Origin: Choristoneura fumiferana
Lineage: Eukaryota > Arthropoda > Insecta > Lepidoptera > Tortricidae
Direction: 5' to 3'
Length of the DNA stretch: 64,000 nucleotides
NCBI RefSeq assembly: GCF_025370935.1
Contig: NC_133472.1
Location: forward strand, 25,205,233-25,269,232
The notes under the pieces were generated by a model. It saw nothing but the letters and a program-made list of their open reading frames with translations, was not told the origin of the DNA and made no database searches. The first letter of the stretch is position 1; each line of letters begins with the position of its first letter. Positions 23,073 through 34,300 of this stretch are shown here, in pieces. A program made the translations under genes and the position numbers.

Positions 23073-25205
23073 CCTGACCACCACCCTCACCCTTCACCCT
23101 CCCCCTCACCCATACCCTCTCACCTCTCACTTTTCTTCACCCATCCAAAAGTCCAGTATTCAGCCCCGCATCGCCGCGTTATCCATATCGATCGCGCCTC
23201 TGGCACACTCGGGAATGGCAGGTTCGGCCGGATCGCACTGTCGCTCCCGCGGCTGAGGTGGTGATATCTTAGTAAATATCGGTTAGTTTAGAACGGCTGG
23301 GGCGAGTGGCGCGGCCCGCCATACGCGGCCGCCACTCGACTCGGCCGGGAATGTTCGTTAAGTCTTCGGGAAAGAGTGTGTACATAAGTAGCGGGATATG
23401 ATTCTCAGGCACGGTCATGCGATTGTGATATGAATAGATTTCGAGGCGCCGGAGCCATTTGAGTAATTTTATCGAGATCGTACCGAGATCGTCAAATAGG
23501 TAGTTAGTGAGGTTTCAAATGTTTTATTACTATTTTTTATTTTTTTTAAGATGTGATGAGTTCCTGTAAAGATCGGTGCGTCTGCCGTTTGGCGTCGCAC
23601 AAACTTTGTTGTATACATAATATAAGTGATGTATTGTCGAGACGGGTGGGGCGGCGGCGCCGCGGAGGCCGCGCCGGCGCCGGCCTGCCCGCGGCTTCTG
23701 GCGAGACGGCCCAGGCCGGTGTCAAAAGTTGCCTCTCCGCACTCCTAACGTGAGCATTTTTGTGAGAATTATGTTACTTTTTTATGAATTATAAATTTTG
23801 TTTTACTAGGTGACAAGTTTACAGTAGTTTAGATTAAGTGAACCAGTAATGAAACACCAATAGAGTAGCCGCTTCTCTCCTTCGGCACTGAAACTTTTGA
23901 CGCCGGAGCACAATTTCACGTTTAGTGTCGCGCGCGTGCAGTCCGCCGCGCGGCCGCTCGCGCGGCGCCGCACGCGCACCCGGTTCACACGTTAGCATAG
24001 ATCACGACACTCGTAGAGTGATAGGACAGACATTCGAAATACAATGAACGTTATTGGACAATATTAAAATGAAGAAGGCATACTTCCAAGCTATTTAAAT
24101 TCTAGGATAGAACGTCGGCTTTATTCCAGATAGATTTTGCTAGATAATCATTACTTTACTGATAATCGATCCTCGTTTATCGAAGCACAAAATAGTGACC
24201 GGCGATCGAGTCCGACTATCTCTCGCGGAGTACAGCGTTACTAAAATAGCAGTTATGTTTTGGACACGAGCAGTATTAACGTTTGATCAAAGGTCTCTGC
24301 GCACGCGCACGCGCCGCGTGGCGGCAAGGAGCGGGCGCGCGGCCGCCGCGCGTCCCGAGGGCATGGAAGCCTAATGCCTAATATTATTCCTAGTCCATAT
24401 CCTTTTTGTTGATCAGTCATGCGATTAATATTAGAATAAATATTAATAATTTGATTTATTCCTCCCATTTAGTGGATATTTTGATAATGATATATTAATA
24501 ATAAAAAATATTTAAGATACATAATACATATTTGATTCTAAATCCTGATAAAGTGACACTACGTTAGTAATTTAGTCGGAGGGATACTTGTGCCGTGATT
24601 ATATTTTTAGGTATATATTATGAAATAATTCCTAGCGTCGGAATTAAAGAAGTGATTAATGTGTAAGCGTGTTATGATATATTTATTGTCGTATCGTAAG
24701 TGGAATGCCATATCGATAAAAGGTGAATATATCGGAAGCGGAGTCAAACTCATTAGAACTCGTTGCGTTTGTGTTTTGTTGGTTGTTATTATCGGTCCGT
24801 GCTAGTGACTAGAGTGATCACTTCACTTTTATCAATACGGCACTATGGCTCTTAAATGTATAAGTTGTCATTTTATTTTTTGTTAAAATTTATCGTTTCA
24901 TGGATTATTTGTTGCCTATAATTTTATAATCAAAATTTTATGATCTGACGCATTTATTGTAAGACAATCGATTACTTTTATATTTAATTAGTGTGATATA
25001 AATGACTATGGTATCAAATTGCCGTTATGAAAGATGAACATCGAAAGTATCCTTCCTGTTTAGAAGGGACTCTTCTGGCCCAAGGTTTCTAGTGGATTTT
25101 TATTTTCTTTTGTTGTATTTTTAATGTTGCGTGTGTCTTACACATAATATATTTCATTTTTGTGATATTTTTAACTATAAAGTACTGTTATAATAAATCC
25201 AAGTG
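23073..25205 (+). other. Probable long 3'UTR of the CCCH gene
   Basis: No downstream ORF is convincing. The region stays patchily GC-rich (23640-23720, 23925-23990, 24285-24365), unlike the surrounding DNA. The first candidate poly(A) signals in the direction of transcription are AATAAA at 24435-24440 and 25192-25197. I infer a 1.4-2.1 kb 3'UTR. A separate non-coding exon or promoter within the GC patches cannot be excluded. Confidence 0.4.
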
Positions 25206-25710
25206 GAATAATGATGACCTAATTAAATATTCAAGAATTTATTTGTAAATCACGAAAAAAAATATGTAAAACTGTAAATATATTGTCAAAAAAATGAACT
25301 GCAACAATAATTGATTATTATATCTCTCATCAAATACACTGTAAGTTCTTTGAGTACCTTACTAATGGTATCTAAATATGTAGTACAGTCTACTTAAAGG
25401 TAAACCGGTCCAGTGAACAAATATTGATAATATTGTGAACATTTTTTATTCACGAGCAATCACAGAAAGTACATGACATTGTAATATTATTTATGAAATT
25501 ACTATGTGATGTGATCTTCGGATCAATTTTGAGTACAGTATAGATAATAAACAACTGAATATGTGATTTGACAATTTTATTTAAACACTCCCAAGTTCGC
25601 TTTTGATTAAAGTGCGCGCATAGTACCTGGTATCACAGAGTACATAGTATATAAGTAGGTTTAGTATCGAGTCGCGCACTAATATGCAGTAAATATTAAT
25701 ATTATATATC

Positions 25711-25929
25711 ATAGCTGCTGCCAAGAATGTGTCTATCGCTGTCTCGCGGGAACTGCAATTTTCCAGTATAAAGTGTCCTACGCCTTTACTATTACCTACT
25801 AACTACTTGTATATATATAGTTAGGTTGATAGATCTCCATACCAAATTTCATATAAATCGGTTGGGACATACCTACATATTGCATGATTGAGTGACAAAC
25901 ATCTTTACAGACATCTTCCTTTATAATGT
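25711..25929 (+). mobile_element. Diverged Lep1/Helitron-like element
   Basis: Keeps TCTATCGCTGTCTCGCGGGAAC, ACCAAATTTCATATAAATCGG and a CTTCCTTTATAATG end in the order of the 12293 copy, with a changed start. Confidence 0.55.
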
Positions 25930-25962
25930 TTTCATCACACTTGCTCGTAAACAGTGTCGTAA

Positions 25963-26432
25963 CATGCAGGCTACCTTAGTTGCAACCCACCAAATAAAAC
26001 CCTCCGCCTTAATGTGCTTGTCATGAAGCCCGTGGTCGGTAGATGAGTCATTGCCCGTACACATTTTCTTGCCATGAAGCCCAAGGTCGGTAAATGAGTC
26101 AGTGCCGTACTGATGGCGCTGCGCGCGCCTGCTGCAGGACTACATGGACCACCACATGCACAGGCACACTGCGGCGCATGCCGAGGGAGGTAGAGGGCGA
26201 CGTTGCCAAGAGCACAGCCTAAGGTATCGCCAATATTTGGAAGAATTATATTTTTTCTTTTACAAATATATAATTTTACTTGCAAATGTGATGAAAAACA
26301 TTGTATGTCGCACGGGCGGTACTAGAATTACGAACATCGACTCATTAAAGCCCTCAGTCTTCGACATCGGGCTTCTAATAGACTCTCGTTCGGAATTCCT
26401 TATTTACCGCCTTAAGACACAATGTACTATAG
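25963..26432 (+). mobile_element. Non-autonomous dispersed element, copy 1
   Basis: Starts CATGCAGGCTACCTTAGTTGC and ends near TTAAGACACAATGTACTA. An inverted copy at 54360-54781 shares the start, CCGACCTTGGGCTTCATG, CTAAGGTATCGCCAATATTTGG, CACGGGCGGTACTAGAATTACG and the end. Copy 1 holds an extra GC-rich piece (about 26110-26205) absent from copy 2. Short ORFs across it are not conserved. Confidence 0.7.
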
Positions 26433-27604
26433 TACTATAGGGTTAAGTTTTAACAGACTAGGTTTTATTTCATTACTCAACAAGCCTGCTTGTTTTTCAT
26501 ATCTTTAATGCTTGTTCTATCTAATAGTTATTTACATCTTAATTTGACTCGAGACGGTAGAGGTCTTTTAGGTTAATTAGTTCCAGATTCACCCGTCTAG
26601 GGTTGTAGGGAGTTAGTTCAATTACCGTTTGGGCTCCTGACAGTATCCTGTCAATATTATTACCACTATTGAAGAATTGACTACACACTAACACCTTTTA
26701 ATGAAACCCTACAAAACTAAACATTTTATGAAAATTTATACTACTTAGGAAATGGCTTCTATCGGTATGCGGTAAACTTCTGTAGCCGTTGTGTTTTGGC
26801 CAGTTGACATTTGAAGTCGTATATAAAAAAGTTATAGTATTCAAATAATATTGTTTAGTGAGTTTTCAAAAGTTTATACTGAACACGAATAAAGGGCTTT
26901 GTTATGATTATTACTTGAATTTTATTTCAAACGTTGTATAACTTTAACAAAATGACCATATGCGGTAGGTGGCCACAAAACGGTACTTCTGCCTACCTAT
27001 GTGTTTAACGGTAACATCTTAAATCTATTTATTATACCTCTATGAATAGTAGGTAAGTATGCCGTATGGTAGTTTTTTCGCTTGCGGTATAAGATAGTAG
27101 AGGATAGCGGTTGCAGCGCTAGTAAACTAAATTTACCAAATAACACAATATTTACTAGTCTTCATCATCTACAATAATCATGTGGAAAACAATGTTGGTT
27201 AATAAATAGAACCACGTTGAAATAGGAGTGTAATACAGCTCTAATTATTAAGAAATACACATTTAGCAACACCCTTCTGGACCATAATGTATCTACCTTT
27301 GAAAAACTATTTAATTTACTTGTTGTGTAATTTGAGTGTTTTAAGGTGCGTCGTCTTCCATACAAACTTTGGTACATCAATATTTCTTCCACAGACGTTA
27401 TTTCGACGCGATTTTTTGAGGATAGTTAGTTATGGGCATATTGTTGTCGCAAATCACAAAATGGAGAGGATCTATAATACCTAAATTTCAGTATGATGCA
27501 GTAAATTTTGATCCATTTTACTGTGGTGTGAGTAGCTAATGTCAAATATAATCTGTTGTAAAAAGGTATTGACTATTTCGGGCGGTCACGTGAGACCCTG
27601 AGTT
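26433..27604. other. AT-rich stretch, no gene seen
   Basis: Small overlapping ORFs on both strands at 27165-27484 without motifs. Nothing else recognised. Confidence 0.4.
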
Positions 27605-27710
27605 GAGTTTGGCTCAGTGGTACCAATTCTTAGAAGTATGTAGTAAGAGAAGGAGTTCGAAACTCGATGACGCATAATGATTCTTTTTCTTTTTTTTTTT
27701 ACTTTTTATG
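27605..27710 (+). mobile_element. tRNA-like SINE head
   Basis: A-box-like TGGCTCAGTGGTA (27610-27622) and B-box-like GAGTTCGAAACTC (27653-27665) lie 30 bases apart, followed by a T-rich run. It lacks a credible cloverleaf and is better read as a SINE head than a tRNA gene. Confidence 0.45.
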
Positions 27711-27827
27711 TTTATTTACAAAGAATAAGTAATAGCATTTCGATAAAGTGCAATTAACATGAAATTCAGTATTTTTAAGTCAGGGCAAACCAAAGAAAGT
27801 AATGTTTTTTCTTGAGGTCATCAATCT

Positions 27828-27940
27828 ACTCTTTTTATCAAATAGCTGGCAAACTAGCATGCGGGTCACCTAATGGTAAGTGATCACCGCCGCCCTTGGT
27901 CACCTACAGCATTATTAGGACTGCGGTGCGTTGCCGGCTA
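27828..27940 (-). mobile_element. Poly(A) retro-element tail, diverged
   Basis: CTTTTTATCAAATAGCTGGC, then GGGTCACCTAATGGTAAGTGATCACCGCCGCCC, matches by position and wording the end of the 29297-29575 insertion. Confidence 0.6.
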
Positions 27941-28159
27941 AAAAGGGAGGAGGGGGGGGCTAAATTGGGCGGTATGGGGGCAGGATAAAAGGGGGGAGGG
28001 AGTTGGGCAAAGGTACTATTTCACGCCGGTATTCAGATGGAGGTTGGTACTACTCCGGTCAAGCCGGCCCATTTGTACTGCAGTCAGCAAGTGGTTACAG
28101 TAAGGCTCTACCACATGAAAACTTGCTTGAACAACTAGATGCCTTCAAGAATGTTCTAT

Positions 28160-28736
28160 GATGATGATGATGAATTCCTGTAGTCCCTCAGCAGGGACAT
28201 AGGGCTCGCAGTAGGGACTTCCATGCGTCACGGTCCTGTGCTGTGGCTTCTAGGTCTCGCCAATGGTACCCAATTAGGGAGATCTCCTTCTCAACCGACC
28301 GTCTCCAGGTGATTCGGGGTCGGCCTGGCCTCCTACTACCAGCAGCTTGCCACTCCAGCGCTTGCTTGGCGAGATGAGCATCGGGTCTCCGCAACACGCG
28401 CCACTTCCTCAATAGGATCTCCTTATCAATTGGCTTCTGGCTCGTCAACTCCCACAGTCAGTGTTTGTAATGGTTCGTGGCCAATAAACTCCTAATATGC
28501 GACGCAAACACTTGTTCACAAAACCTGGAGTTTACTGGTGATTGCTTTCTTGACGAGCCAGGTCTCACACCCGTACAGGAGAACCGATTTGACATTTGAG
28601 TTGAAAACTCTGATTTTTGTGCGCCGTGTTATTACGTGGGACGTCCAGACCGGTTTGAGTTGTGCATATGCGGCACGAGCCCTGTTTATGCGCGCTTCGA
28701 CATCTGCATCGGTTCCACCATTTGGGTCAACAACAC
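28160..28736 (-). pseudogene. 5'-truncated RTE-type retrotransposon with 13-bp TSD
   Basis: Flanked by the direct repeat AAGAATGTTCTAT (28147-28159 and 28737-28749). On the minus strand it encodes the C-terminal part of an RTE ORF: NVKSVLLYGCETWLVKKA, KLQVFVNKCLRRILGV, then KEILLRKWRVLRRPD and RPGRPRITWRR to the stop at 28188. It ends in a (CATCAT)n tail. A one-base deletion near 28460 shifts the frame between the two blocks. The endonuclease and RT core are missing. An identical-length insertion (577 bp) with the same TSD sits in the right arm. Confidence 0.85.
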
Positions 28737-28749
28737 AAGAATGTTCTAT

Positions 28750-29083
28750 ACTTATTATTAATTAATAAAAAGCTTGTAAATAATGGCGTATCGCAACAAA
28801 AGCGTAGTGTAATTTGTTTGTTACAATTTCACTTAGCGGGTCAAAATTTGAATGGTTTGGCTGTATGTAAGTAAAAACCGGGTGTTAGGATAATACCTAG
28901 CCTAGCGTTATTTACTTTCATTGGCAGTCCTGAACTTAGATAAACTTTCATAGTTCTCGGGCAAAATATCACACGTGTTGTAAAATGTAACTAAATATTT
29001 TGCATACATTTTGCGTAGACGCTAGCGCCATGCCGCGGTCATATAAGTAATATATTTTTTGGAATTCCTTGGTACCCTATCAC
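28750..29083. other. Non-genic spacer
   Basis: No gene. Short plus-strand ORFs here are remnants of the neighbouring retro-element read antisense. Confidence 0.4.
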
Positions 29084-29244
29084 AAAAAAACCGGCCAAAT
29101 GCGAGTCATTTGGTGTATGGGAGCCCTTTTAAATAATTATTTTATTCTGTTTTTAGTATTTGTAATACATAATCTGTGAAATTTCAAGTGTCTGACTATT
29201 ACGACTCAAGAGATAGAGCCCTGTAACAGTCGGAACCCTGCACT

Positions 29245-29660
29245 GCTTTCGTGAGGAAATCTGCACAAACCTGCGAAGCAATTCAATGGTGCGTGTTTTT
29301 TTTTTATACGACTGGATGGCAAACGAGCAAGTGGGTCTCCTGATGGTAAGAGATCACCACCGCCATAAACATCTGCAAACCAGGGGAATTGCAGATGCGT
29401 TGCCAACCTAGAGGCCTAAGATGGGATACCTCAAGTGCCAGTAATTTCACCGGCTGTCTTACTCTCCACGCCGAAACACAACAGTGCAAGCACTGCTGCT
29501 TCACGGCAGGATTAGCGAGCAAGATGGTGGTAGCAATCCGGGCGGACCTTGCACAAGGTCCTACCACCTGCAAAAGCGTGTGAAGTGAAATTCCAATCCG
29601 CACTGGGCCGCGTGGGAACTATGGCCCAAGCCCTCTTGTTCTGAGAGGAGGCTGGGATGG
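29245..29660 (+). mobile_element. SINE body, interrupted
   Basis: TCGTGAGGAAATCTGCACAAACC, GCGAAGCAATTCAATGGTG and, after the inner insertion, CCAATCCGCACTGGGCC and AGCCTCCTCTC-type text (reverse sense) match the minus-strand SINE at 11051-11352. Here it lies in the opposite orientation and lacks the tRNA head. Confidence 0.7.
29297..29575 (-). mobile_element. Poly(A) retro-element, 279 bp, with TSD
   Basis: Flanked by GCGTGT (29291-29296 and 29576-29581). On the minus strand it starts TTTTGCAGGTGGTAGGACC and ends CCAGTCGTATAAAAAAAAAA. The family recurs at 10276, 27828, 32652 and 33538. It is a 5'-truncated LINE end or a SINE; no ORF identifies the parent. Confidence 0.8.
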
Positions 29661-30419
29661 AACAGACGACGGACAGACAGACAGACAGCGGACTCTCACT
29701 AATAGGGTTCCGTTGGCACGTTCCCTAAAAAAATTGTACTAAAAAAGAAAAAAATCGCTAAAAAGACACTAACAACGAAAGCATTAGGTTATATCGGTTG
29801 TAATATTAGTCTAGCAATCATAACAAAATAGGCTGAATGAAAGAGGTTTGAAAGAAACTTAGAATGAAGTACTGGCTGGTTAGATAATTAAAAATATAAT
29901 GTCATGGAAATGTCATCCAGACTATCACCACTAGTCACATTTATTTGTATGTCAGTAATTTTTAAATTTATTGTCGTCTTCAGTTCAATAATTTTAATGT
30001 AGAAGAACCGCGCTGTCTCATATTTCGTTTCCTAGATTTTTTTTACCGTACAACGGTAAAACCTACAACACAATGGCAAAATTGACCTCCAATGGACAGA
30101 GCCACAGTTTTCCAAAAACAAACAAGTTTATTGTCTGGAGGAAGGAAATATCTAAGGCGCTAAAAGGACTACAATATAATCCTTACAGCATAGGATATGC
30201 TGTGAAATCTGACACAGGTATAGTCGCAACACATTTTTTAATACTATAAAATTGAGTGTTTTTTTACTAAAAGTGTACCTACGCTTTGTAAGATTTTTAT
30301 AATACCGGTAAACCATGATCATAGCAATTAATATTATAGGTATAGGATTTTCGGATGAAGTGTGTATTTTTTTATAACAAGCTTTTTACAAGCTTTTATT
30401 TAGTTTCACCTGTCCCGTT

Positions 30420-30644
30420 GTCTGTCTATCTGTCTGTCTGTCTGTAGTCAAATCTTGCAAGTATAATTTGACCAACTTCCAGTAGTCAGATTGACTTGAA
30501 ATTTGGAATGATTATGTAATTTGCGTGACAATACAATAATCTGGTAGTGACATCCTGGTAGTCCGGCTAGCATCGTCTCCGCAGGTCGGAACTCTTCAAC
30601 AGTTAATGGCATCGACTTGAAATTTAGTACCTATAAAATATATA
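30420..30644. repeat. Dispersed repeat A, copy 1
   Basis: TCTG microsatellite, then CTTGCAAGTATAATTTGACC, CAATAATCTGGTAGTGAC and GGCATCGACTTGAAATTTAG. The same order recurs at 32210-32460, and the second half recurs at 31884-31985. Confidence 0.65.
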
Positions 30645-30744
30645 ATCCTAATAATAAATAATTTGAAAGTTTGTAAGTGAGTGAGTTTGTGAGTGAGTGA
30701 GTTTGTGAGTGAGTATGTTTGTTACTTCTTCACGCTGAAACGGC

Positions 30745-31432
30745 TACGCAGATTTGGATGAAATTTGGTAAAAAATAGTTTATAACCTGGATAAAAACAA
30801 CTTGGATATTGAATACTTTTTTATCCTGATATTCCCACGGGATAGGAATAAAATCTCGAATTAATAACCGCTAGGCTTAGAGACATGAAATTTGGTATGT
30901 ACATAGCTGGACATTTGAATAACACATAGGCTCCTTTTATCCTGATATTCTTAGGGATAGGGATAAAATCTCGAAATAACAACGCTAGGCTTAGAGTCAT
31001 GAAATTTGGTATGTAGGTAGTTGAACGTCTGGAATAAAACATAGGTGACTTTTTGACCCGATATTCCCACGGGATACCTAGGGATAAAATCTTGAAATAA
31101 CAACGCTGGGCTTTGAGCCATGAAATTTAGTATGTAGGTAGCTGGACCTCTGGAATAACACATAGGCTACTTTTTATTCCGATATTCCCAGGGGATAGGG
31201 ATAAAACCTCGAAATAACAACCACTGGGCTTAGAGCTATGAAATTCGGTATGTAGGTAGCTGGACCTCTGGAATAACACATAGGCTACTTTTTATTCCGA
31301 TATTCCCACGGGATAGGGATAAAATCTCGAAATAACAACCGCTGGCTTAGAGGCATGAAATTTGGTATGTAGGTAGCCGGACGTCTGGAATAACACATAC
31401 GCTACTTCTTATCCGATATTTTCACGGGATAG
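30745..31432. repeat. Minisatellite, five units of ~118 bp
   Basis: The word CATGAAATTTGGTATGTAGG recurs at 30884, 30999, 31120, 31238 and 31355 (spacings 115-121). Each unit also has GGAATAACACATAGGCTAC and CACGGGATAGGGATAAAATC. ORFs inside repeat the same peptide and are not genes. Confidence 0.85.
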
Positions 31433-31694
31433 TTTTGTAACTAAGGGACCCCATACATCCGTGTATTATTGTTATTATTATTTTGTATTTTTTTCTTTAA
31501 TTGTATACTTACGTAGTTTTTAAGTATTTTATTTGTACTTATTTTATTTTGAAAAAATGACTTTCTGCCAAGCTTCTTGCGGCGCATTCTTCTTGGCAAT
31601 GGTGGTCTTTCCGAAAGTGCTGGTATTTAAAAAATTACGTGTAAAAGTGCTCATTGCGGCCTATTTACGGAATAAATGATATGAATTTGAATTT
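31433..31694 (+). mobile_element. Non-LTR retrotransposon tail with TSD
   Basis: Flanked by GGATAG (31427-31432 and 31695-31700). Contains CTTTCTGCCAAGCTTCTTGC, GGTCTTTCCGAAAG and ends AATAAATGATATGAATTTG. It is inserted into the minisatellite-bearing element. Confidence 0.75.
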
Positions 31695-31883
31695 GGATAG
31701 GGAATTTTTTGAAATTTTAGCACTGGGTTTAGAGTCTTGAATTTTGTACAGTTATTCACAACACAACCTCAATGAGATAATAAATTTTGGAAATTTCCAG
31801 GGGAATTTGGAAATCCCGAAAATTTCAATTGCAACTACCAGACCGAATAGTTTACGCGTGCGAAGCCGCGGGTAAAAACTAGT

Positions 31884-31985
31884 AATACAATAATCTGGTA
31901 ATGAAATTATATTGGCCCGGTCACAGTTGCTCCGCATGATGTAACTCTTCAACATTTAGTGGTATCGACTTGAAACGTGATACGG
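31884..31985. repeat. Dispersed repeat A, partial
   Basis: ACAATAATCTGGTAATGAAA and GTGGTATCGACTTGAAACG repeat the second half of 30420-30644. Confidence 0.55.
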
Positions 31986-32145
31986 AGACGTACCTAGTTT
32001 GGATGACAATGTAAGTAGGTTCAGTCAACGAAACAAAATGTGCAGTCAGCAAACAAAATACAGAAACTTATTATATTTTTTATACCTATTGGTATTGATT
32101 CCAGCCAGTAGCTAGTTATAGGTGGTGCGCTGTCTGTCATCGAAT

Positions 32146-32164
32146 CACACACACACACACACAC
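32146..32164. repeat. (AC)n microsatellite
   Basis: About nine AC units. The mirror (GT)n is at 59805-59822. Confidence 0.9.
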
Positions 32165-32209
32165 TTCAGTCAGTATTTTTCATTTATTCTTTCGCAAGCT
32201 TTATTTAAC

Positions 32210-32460
32210 TTGCAATGTATGTATGTATAATATGTGTATGTATGTGCGGTTCAAACCTTGCAAGTTGAATTTGACCCACTTTCAGTAGGATAGACTTGAA
32301 AGTCGGCATACTTACTTAGTAAATTAATCTTGTGACAGTACAATTATTTGGTAGTGTCACCCGAGTGGTCCAGCCACCAGCTGACGTCTCGATCGTCAGG
32401 ACGGAACTCCTCAACGGTAAATGGCATCGACTTGAAATTTGGTACAAAAATGTACTAATT
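32210..32460. repeat. Dispersed repeat A, copy 2
   Basis: TATG microsatellite, CTTGCAAGTTGAATTTGACC, CAATTATTTGGTAGTGTC and GGCATCGACTTGAAATTTGG, the order seen at 30420-30644. Confidence 0.65.
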
Positions 32461-32535
32461 TTTGATGTCAATGCAAGTACAGTCAACAAAACTTCAGTCA
32501 GCAAAAATCTTTTATTAAAAAGTACAATACAATAA

Positions 32536-32827
32536 ATGATGATGATAACGATGATAATGATGATGATCATGATGATGTGATAATGATGATGATGACGACA
32601 ACTACAACGATGATGATGATGATGAGATGAAGATGGTCACGACGATGATGATTTTCTTTTATTCGAATGGATGGCAAACGAGCAAGTGGGTCTCTTGATG
32701 GTAAGACTCAGTAAGAGATCACCACCGCTCATAAACATCTGCAACACCAGGGGTATTGCAGATGATGGTGATGATGTGATGTTTATGATGATGTGATGTT
32801 TATGATGACGATGATGATGATGATGAG
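32536..32827. repeat. GAT trinucleotide array, interrupted
   Basis: Imperfect GATGAT repeats at 32536-32651 and 32758-32827 enclose a retro-element tail. Minus-strand ORFs across it encode His and Ile runs and are low-complexity by-products. Confidence 0.85.
32652..32764 (-). mobile_element. Poly(A) retro-element tail inside GAT array
   Basis: Minus-strand reading: CTGCAATACCCCTGGTGTTGC, GGTGGTGATCTCTTAC, GACCCACTTGCTCGTTTGCC and TTCGAATAAAAGAAAATC. A TGAGTCTTAC duplication lies in the middle. Confidence 0.75.
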
Positions 32828-33537
32828 TCGCGGGCAACAGCTTGTTATTTGATAAGAGCGTTTTATACCTGCATAACAACAAAGCCGAAAGAAATTTTTA
32901 GCAGTCTGTTATGTCTATGTTTTGCGTAGGTATTACCTATATGTATCACAACAACGCTGCTTGATTGATTTCAAGGAAAAGGGACGCAATTTGACATGTA
33001 AATGACACGAATTCACAGGGACTCTTCAACGTGATTGTGATTGCGACAAAGTGTATATTTGAGTTCAGATAGAGATAACTAGTGTATGTAAACCGACTTA
33101 GTAGTCATTTCTATTTAAAAAACTAATTTCAGGAATTAGACTAATTTTTACTAAAAATCAACTAATTGGACTCCAGTGGATCACTGAGAAGGTAAGACCT
33201 GCTTTACTTCTTTTTGCACACATAAGTAATTTCACATTATCATCACAATACAAGTAATAGGCAGTAGATCGACTATATATACTAGCCACAGATACTAGCG
33301 CTCGAATTTTTCATGTGATTAAATTCAACAACAAGTCGTTTCGAACTTGCCGCAATAGACGCATTTTTTTTGTATGACCAACTTATAATTTAACTAATAA
33401 ATATAATCATAAATTAACATATGTTTTATCCCTACCCTAAAACTAAACAATACAATAAAATATACACACGTCTGTTTCACTTTTGTAGACGCCAACCATA
33501 GCGCTCCGCCCAGCTGTAGTATAAATTTCAAGAATTA

Positions 33538-33612
33538 TTTATTTTTTTTATTTTATTTTATTTTTTATTCGACTGGATGGCAAAGGAGCAAGTGGGTCTC
33601 CTGATGGTAAGA
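33538..33612 (-). mobile_element. Poly(A) retro-element end, strongly truncated
   Basis: T/A-rich tail followed by TTATTCGACTGGATGGCAAAGG and GTGGGTCTCCTGATGGTAAG. Only the last ~75 bp of the family. Confidence 0.7.
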
Positions 33613-33965
33613 ATACGGCTAAGTCAAAATACTTCCTATTGCTTGTATTGTGTTATCATCATTCAACCTATAATCCCACTGTTAGCACAGGCTTTCACTT
33701 CGAGTAGTATACTGGGCTGATAGTTTCTGTTGTTATTTGGTGGAAAGAGCTGGAAGAGTATTAAATAAAAGATTTGTAAGATATGAGTTAGCAAAAAGAT
33801 GTTCATTGACAAAGATGTTTATTTCGAGTAACAATACATAAAGAAAAAATATAACTATATAAACAAGTCTGCACAACAGACGTTAGGTACTTACTATCTA
33901 CAAAAGTTACAACGGAGGATTAGTGCAGATTGGGAACAGCAATTGAATATTTAAAAAAAAACTAG

Positions 33966-34045
33966 AGATGCGAGACTGGATTCGAAACCATGATCCTTCT
34001 TGAATGGCCATTTAGTAGGTCGAACAACTCTGTTACCACGTACCT
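33966..34045 (-). mobile_element. tRNA-like SINE head
   Basis: Minus-strand: ACGTGGTAACAGAGTTG (A-box-like) and GGTTTCGAATCC (B-box with one extra T; the right-arm copy has GGTTCGAATCC). Followed by an A-rich join and unknown body. Confidence 0.55.
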
Positions 34046-34300
34046 TTTTACCCTAACTGAAGCGAAGGTTATGTTTTGAATCTGTGTGTATATATATTTA
34101 AGTATGTACGTATGTTCCTATGTTCGCTCGTAACTACTAAACGGTTTATTCAATTGTGACAAGTGATACGTTATTAGATTTGTCTTATTAGTGTGAGGGT
34201 CACTTATTGGGTAAATAAAATTCTTATGAAGTCAAAGTTAATTTTGTTGAGTTTTAATAATCTGATCTAATGTTGATGCCCCACCTGCTGTAAACTACGT

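Larger units (their letters stand above)
29084..29730. mobile_element. AAAACCGGCC-type repeat carrying nested insertions
   Basis: Begins AAAAAAACCGGCCAAATGCG and resumes at about 29665 with GACAGACAGACAG and AGGGTTCCGTTGGCACG. A SINE and, inside it, a poly(A) retro-element interrupt the repeat. Confidence 0.75.
30645..31883 (-). mobile_element. Large Lep1/Helitron-like element with internal minisatellite
   Basis: On the minus strand it starts ACTAGTTTTTACCCGCGGCTTC (31883 downward) and ends with CTTTCAAATTATTTATTATTAGG. Between them lie five tandem ~118-bp units and a nested LINE tail. It has the ends of the short Lep1-like copies but a much larger interior. Confidence 0.65.

Noticed and set aside
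22846..23256. Minus- and plus-strand ORFs of 74-109 codons over the CCCH exon
   Set aside because: They are Arg/Gly- and Pro-rich translations of GC-rich DNA; the true frame is fixed by the CCCH ligands and splice sites.
30745..31432. CRISPR-like or gene-encoding tandem array
   Set aside because: Units of ~118 bp have no repeat-spacer alternation and the genome is eukaryotic; it is a minisatellite.
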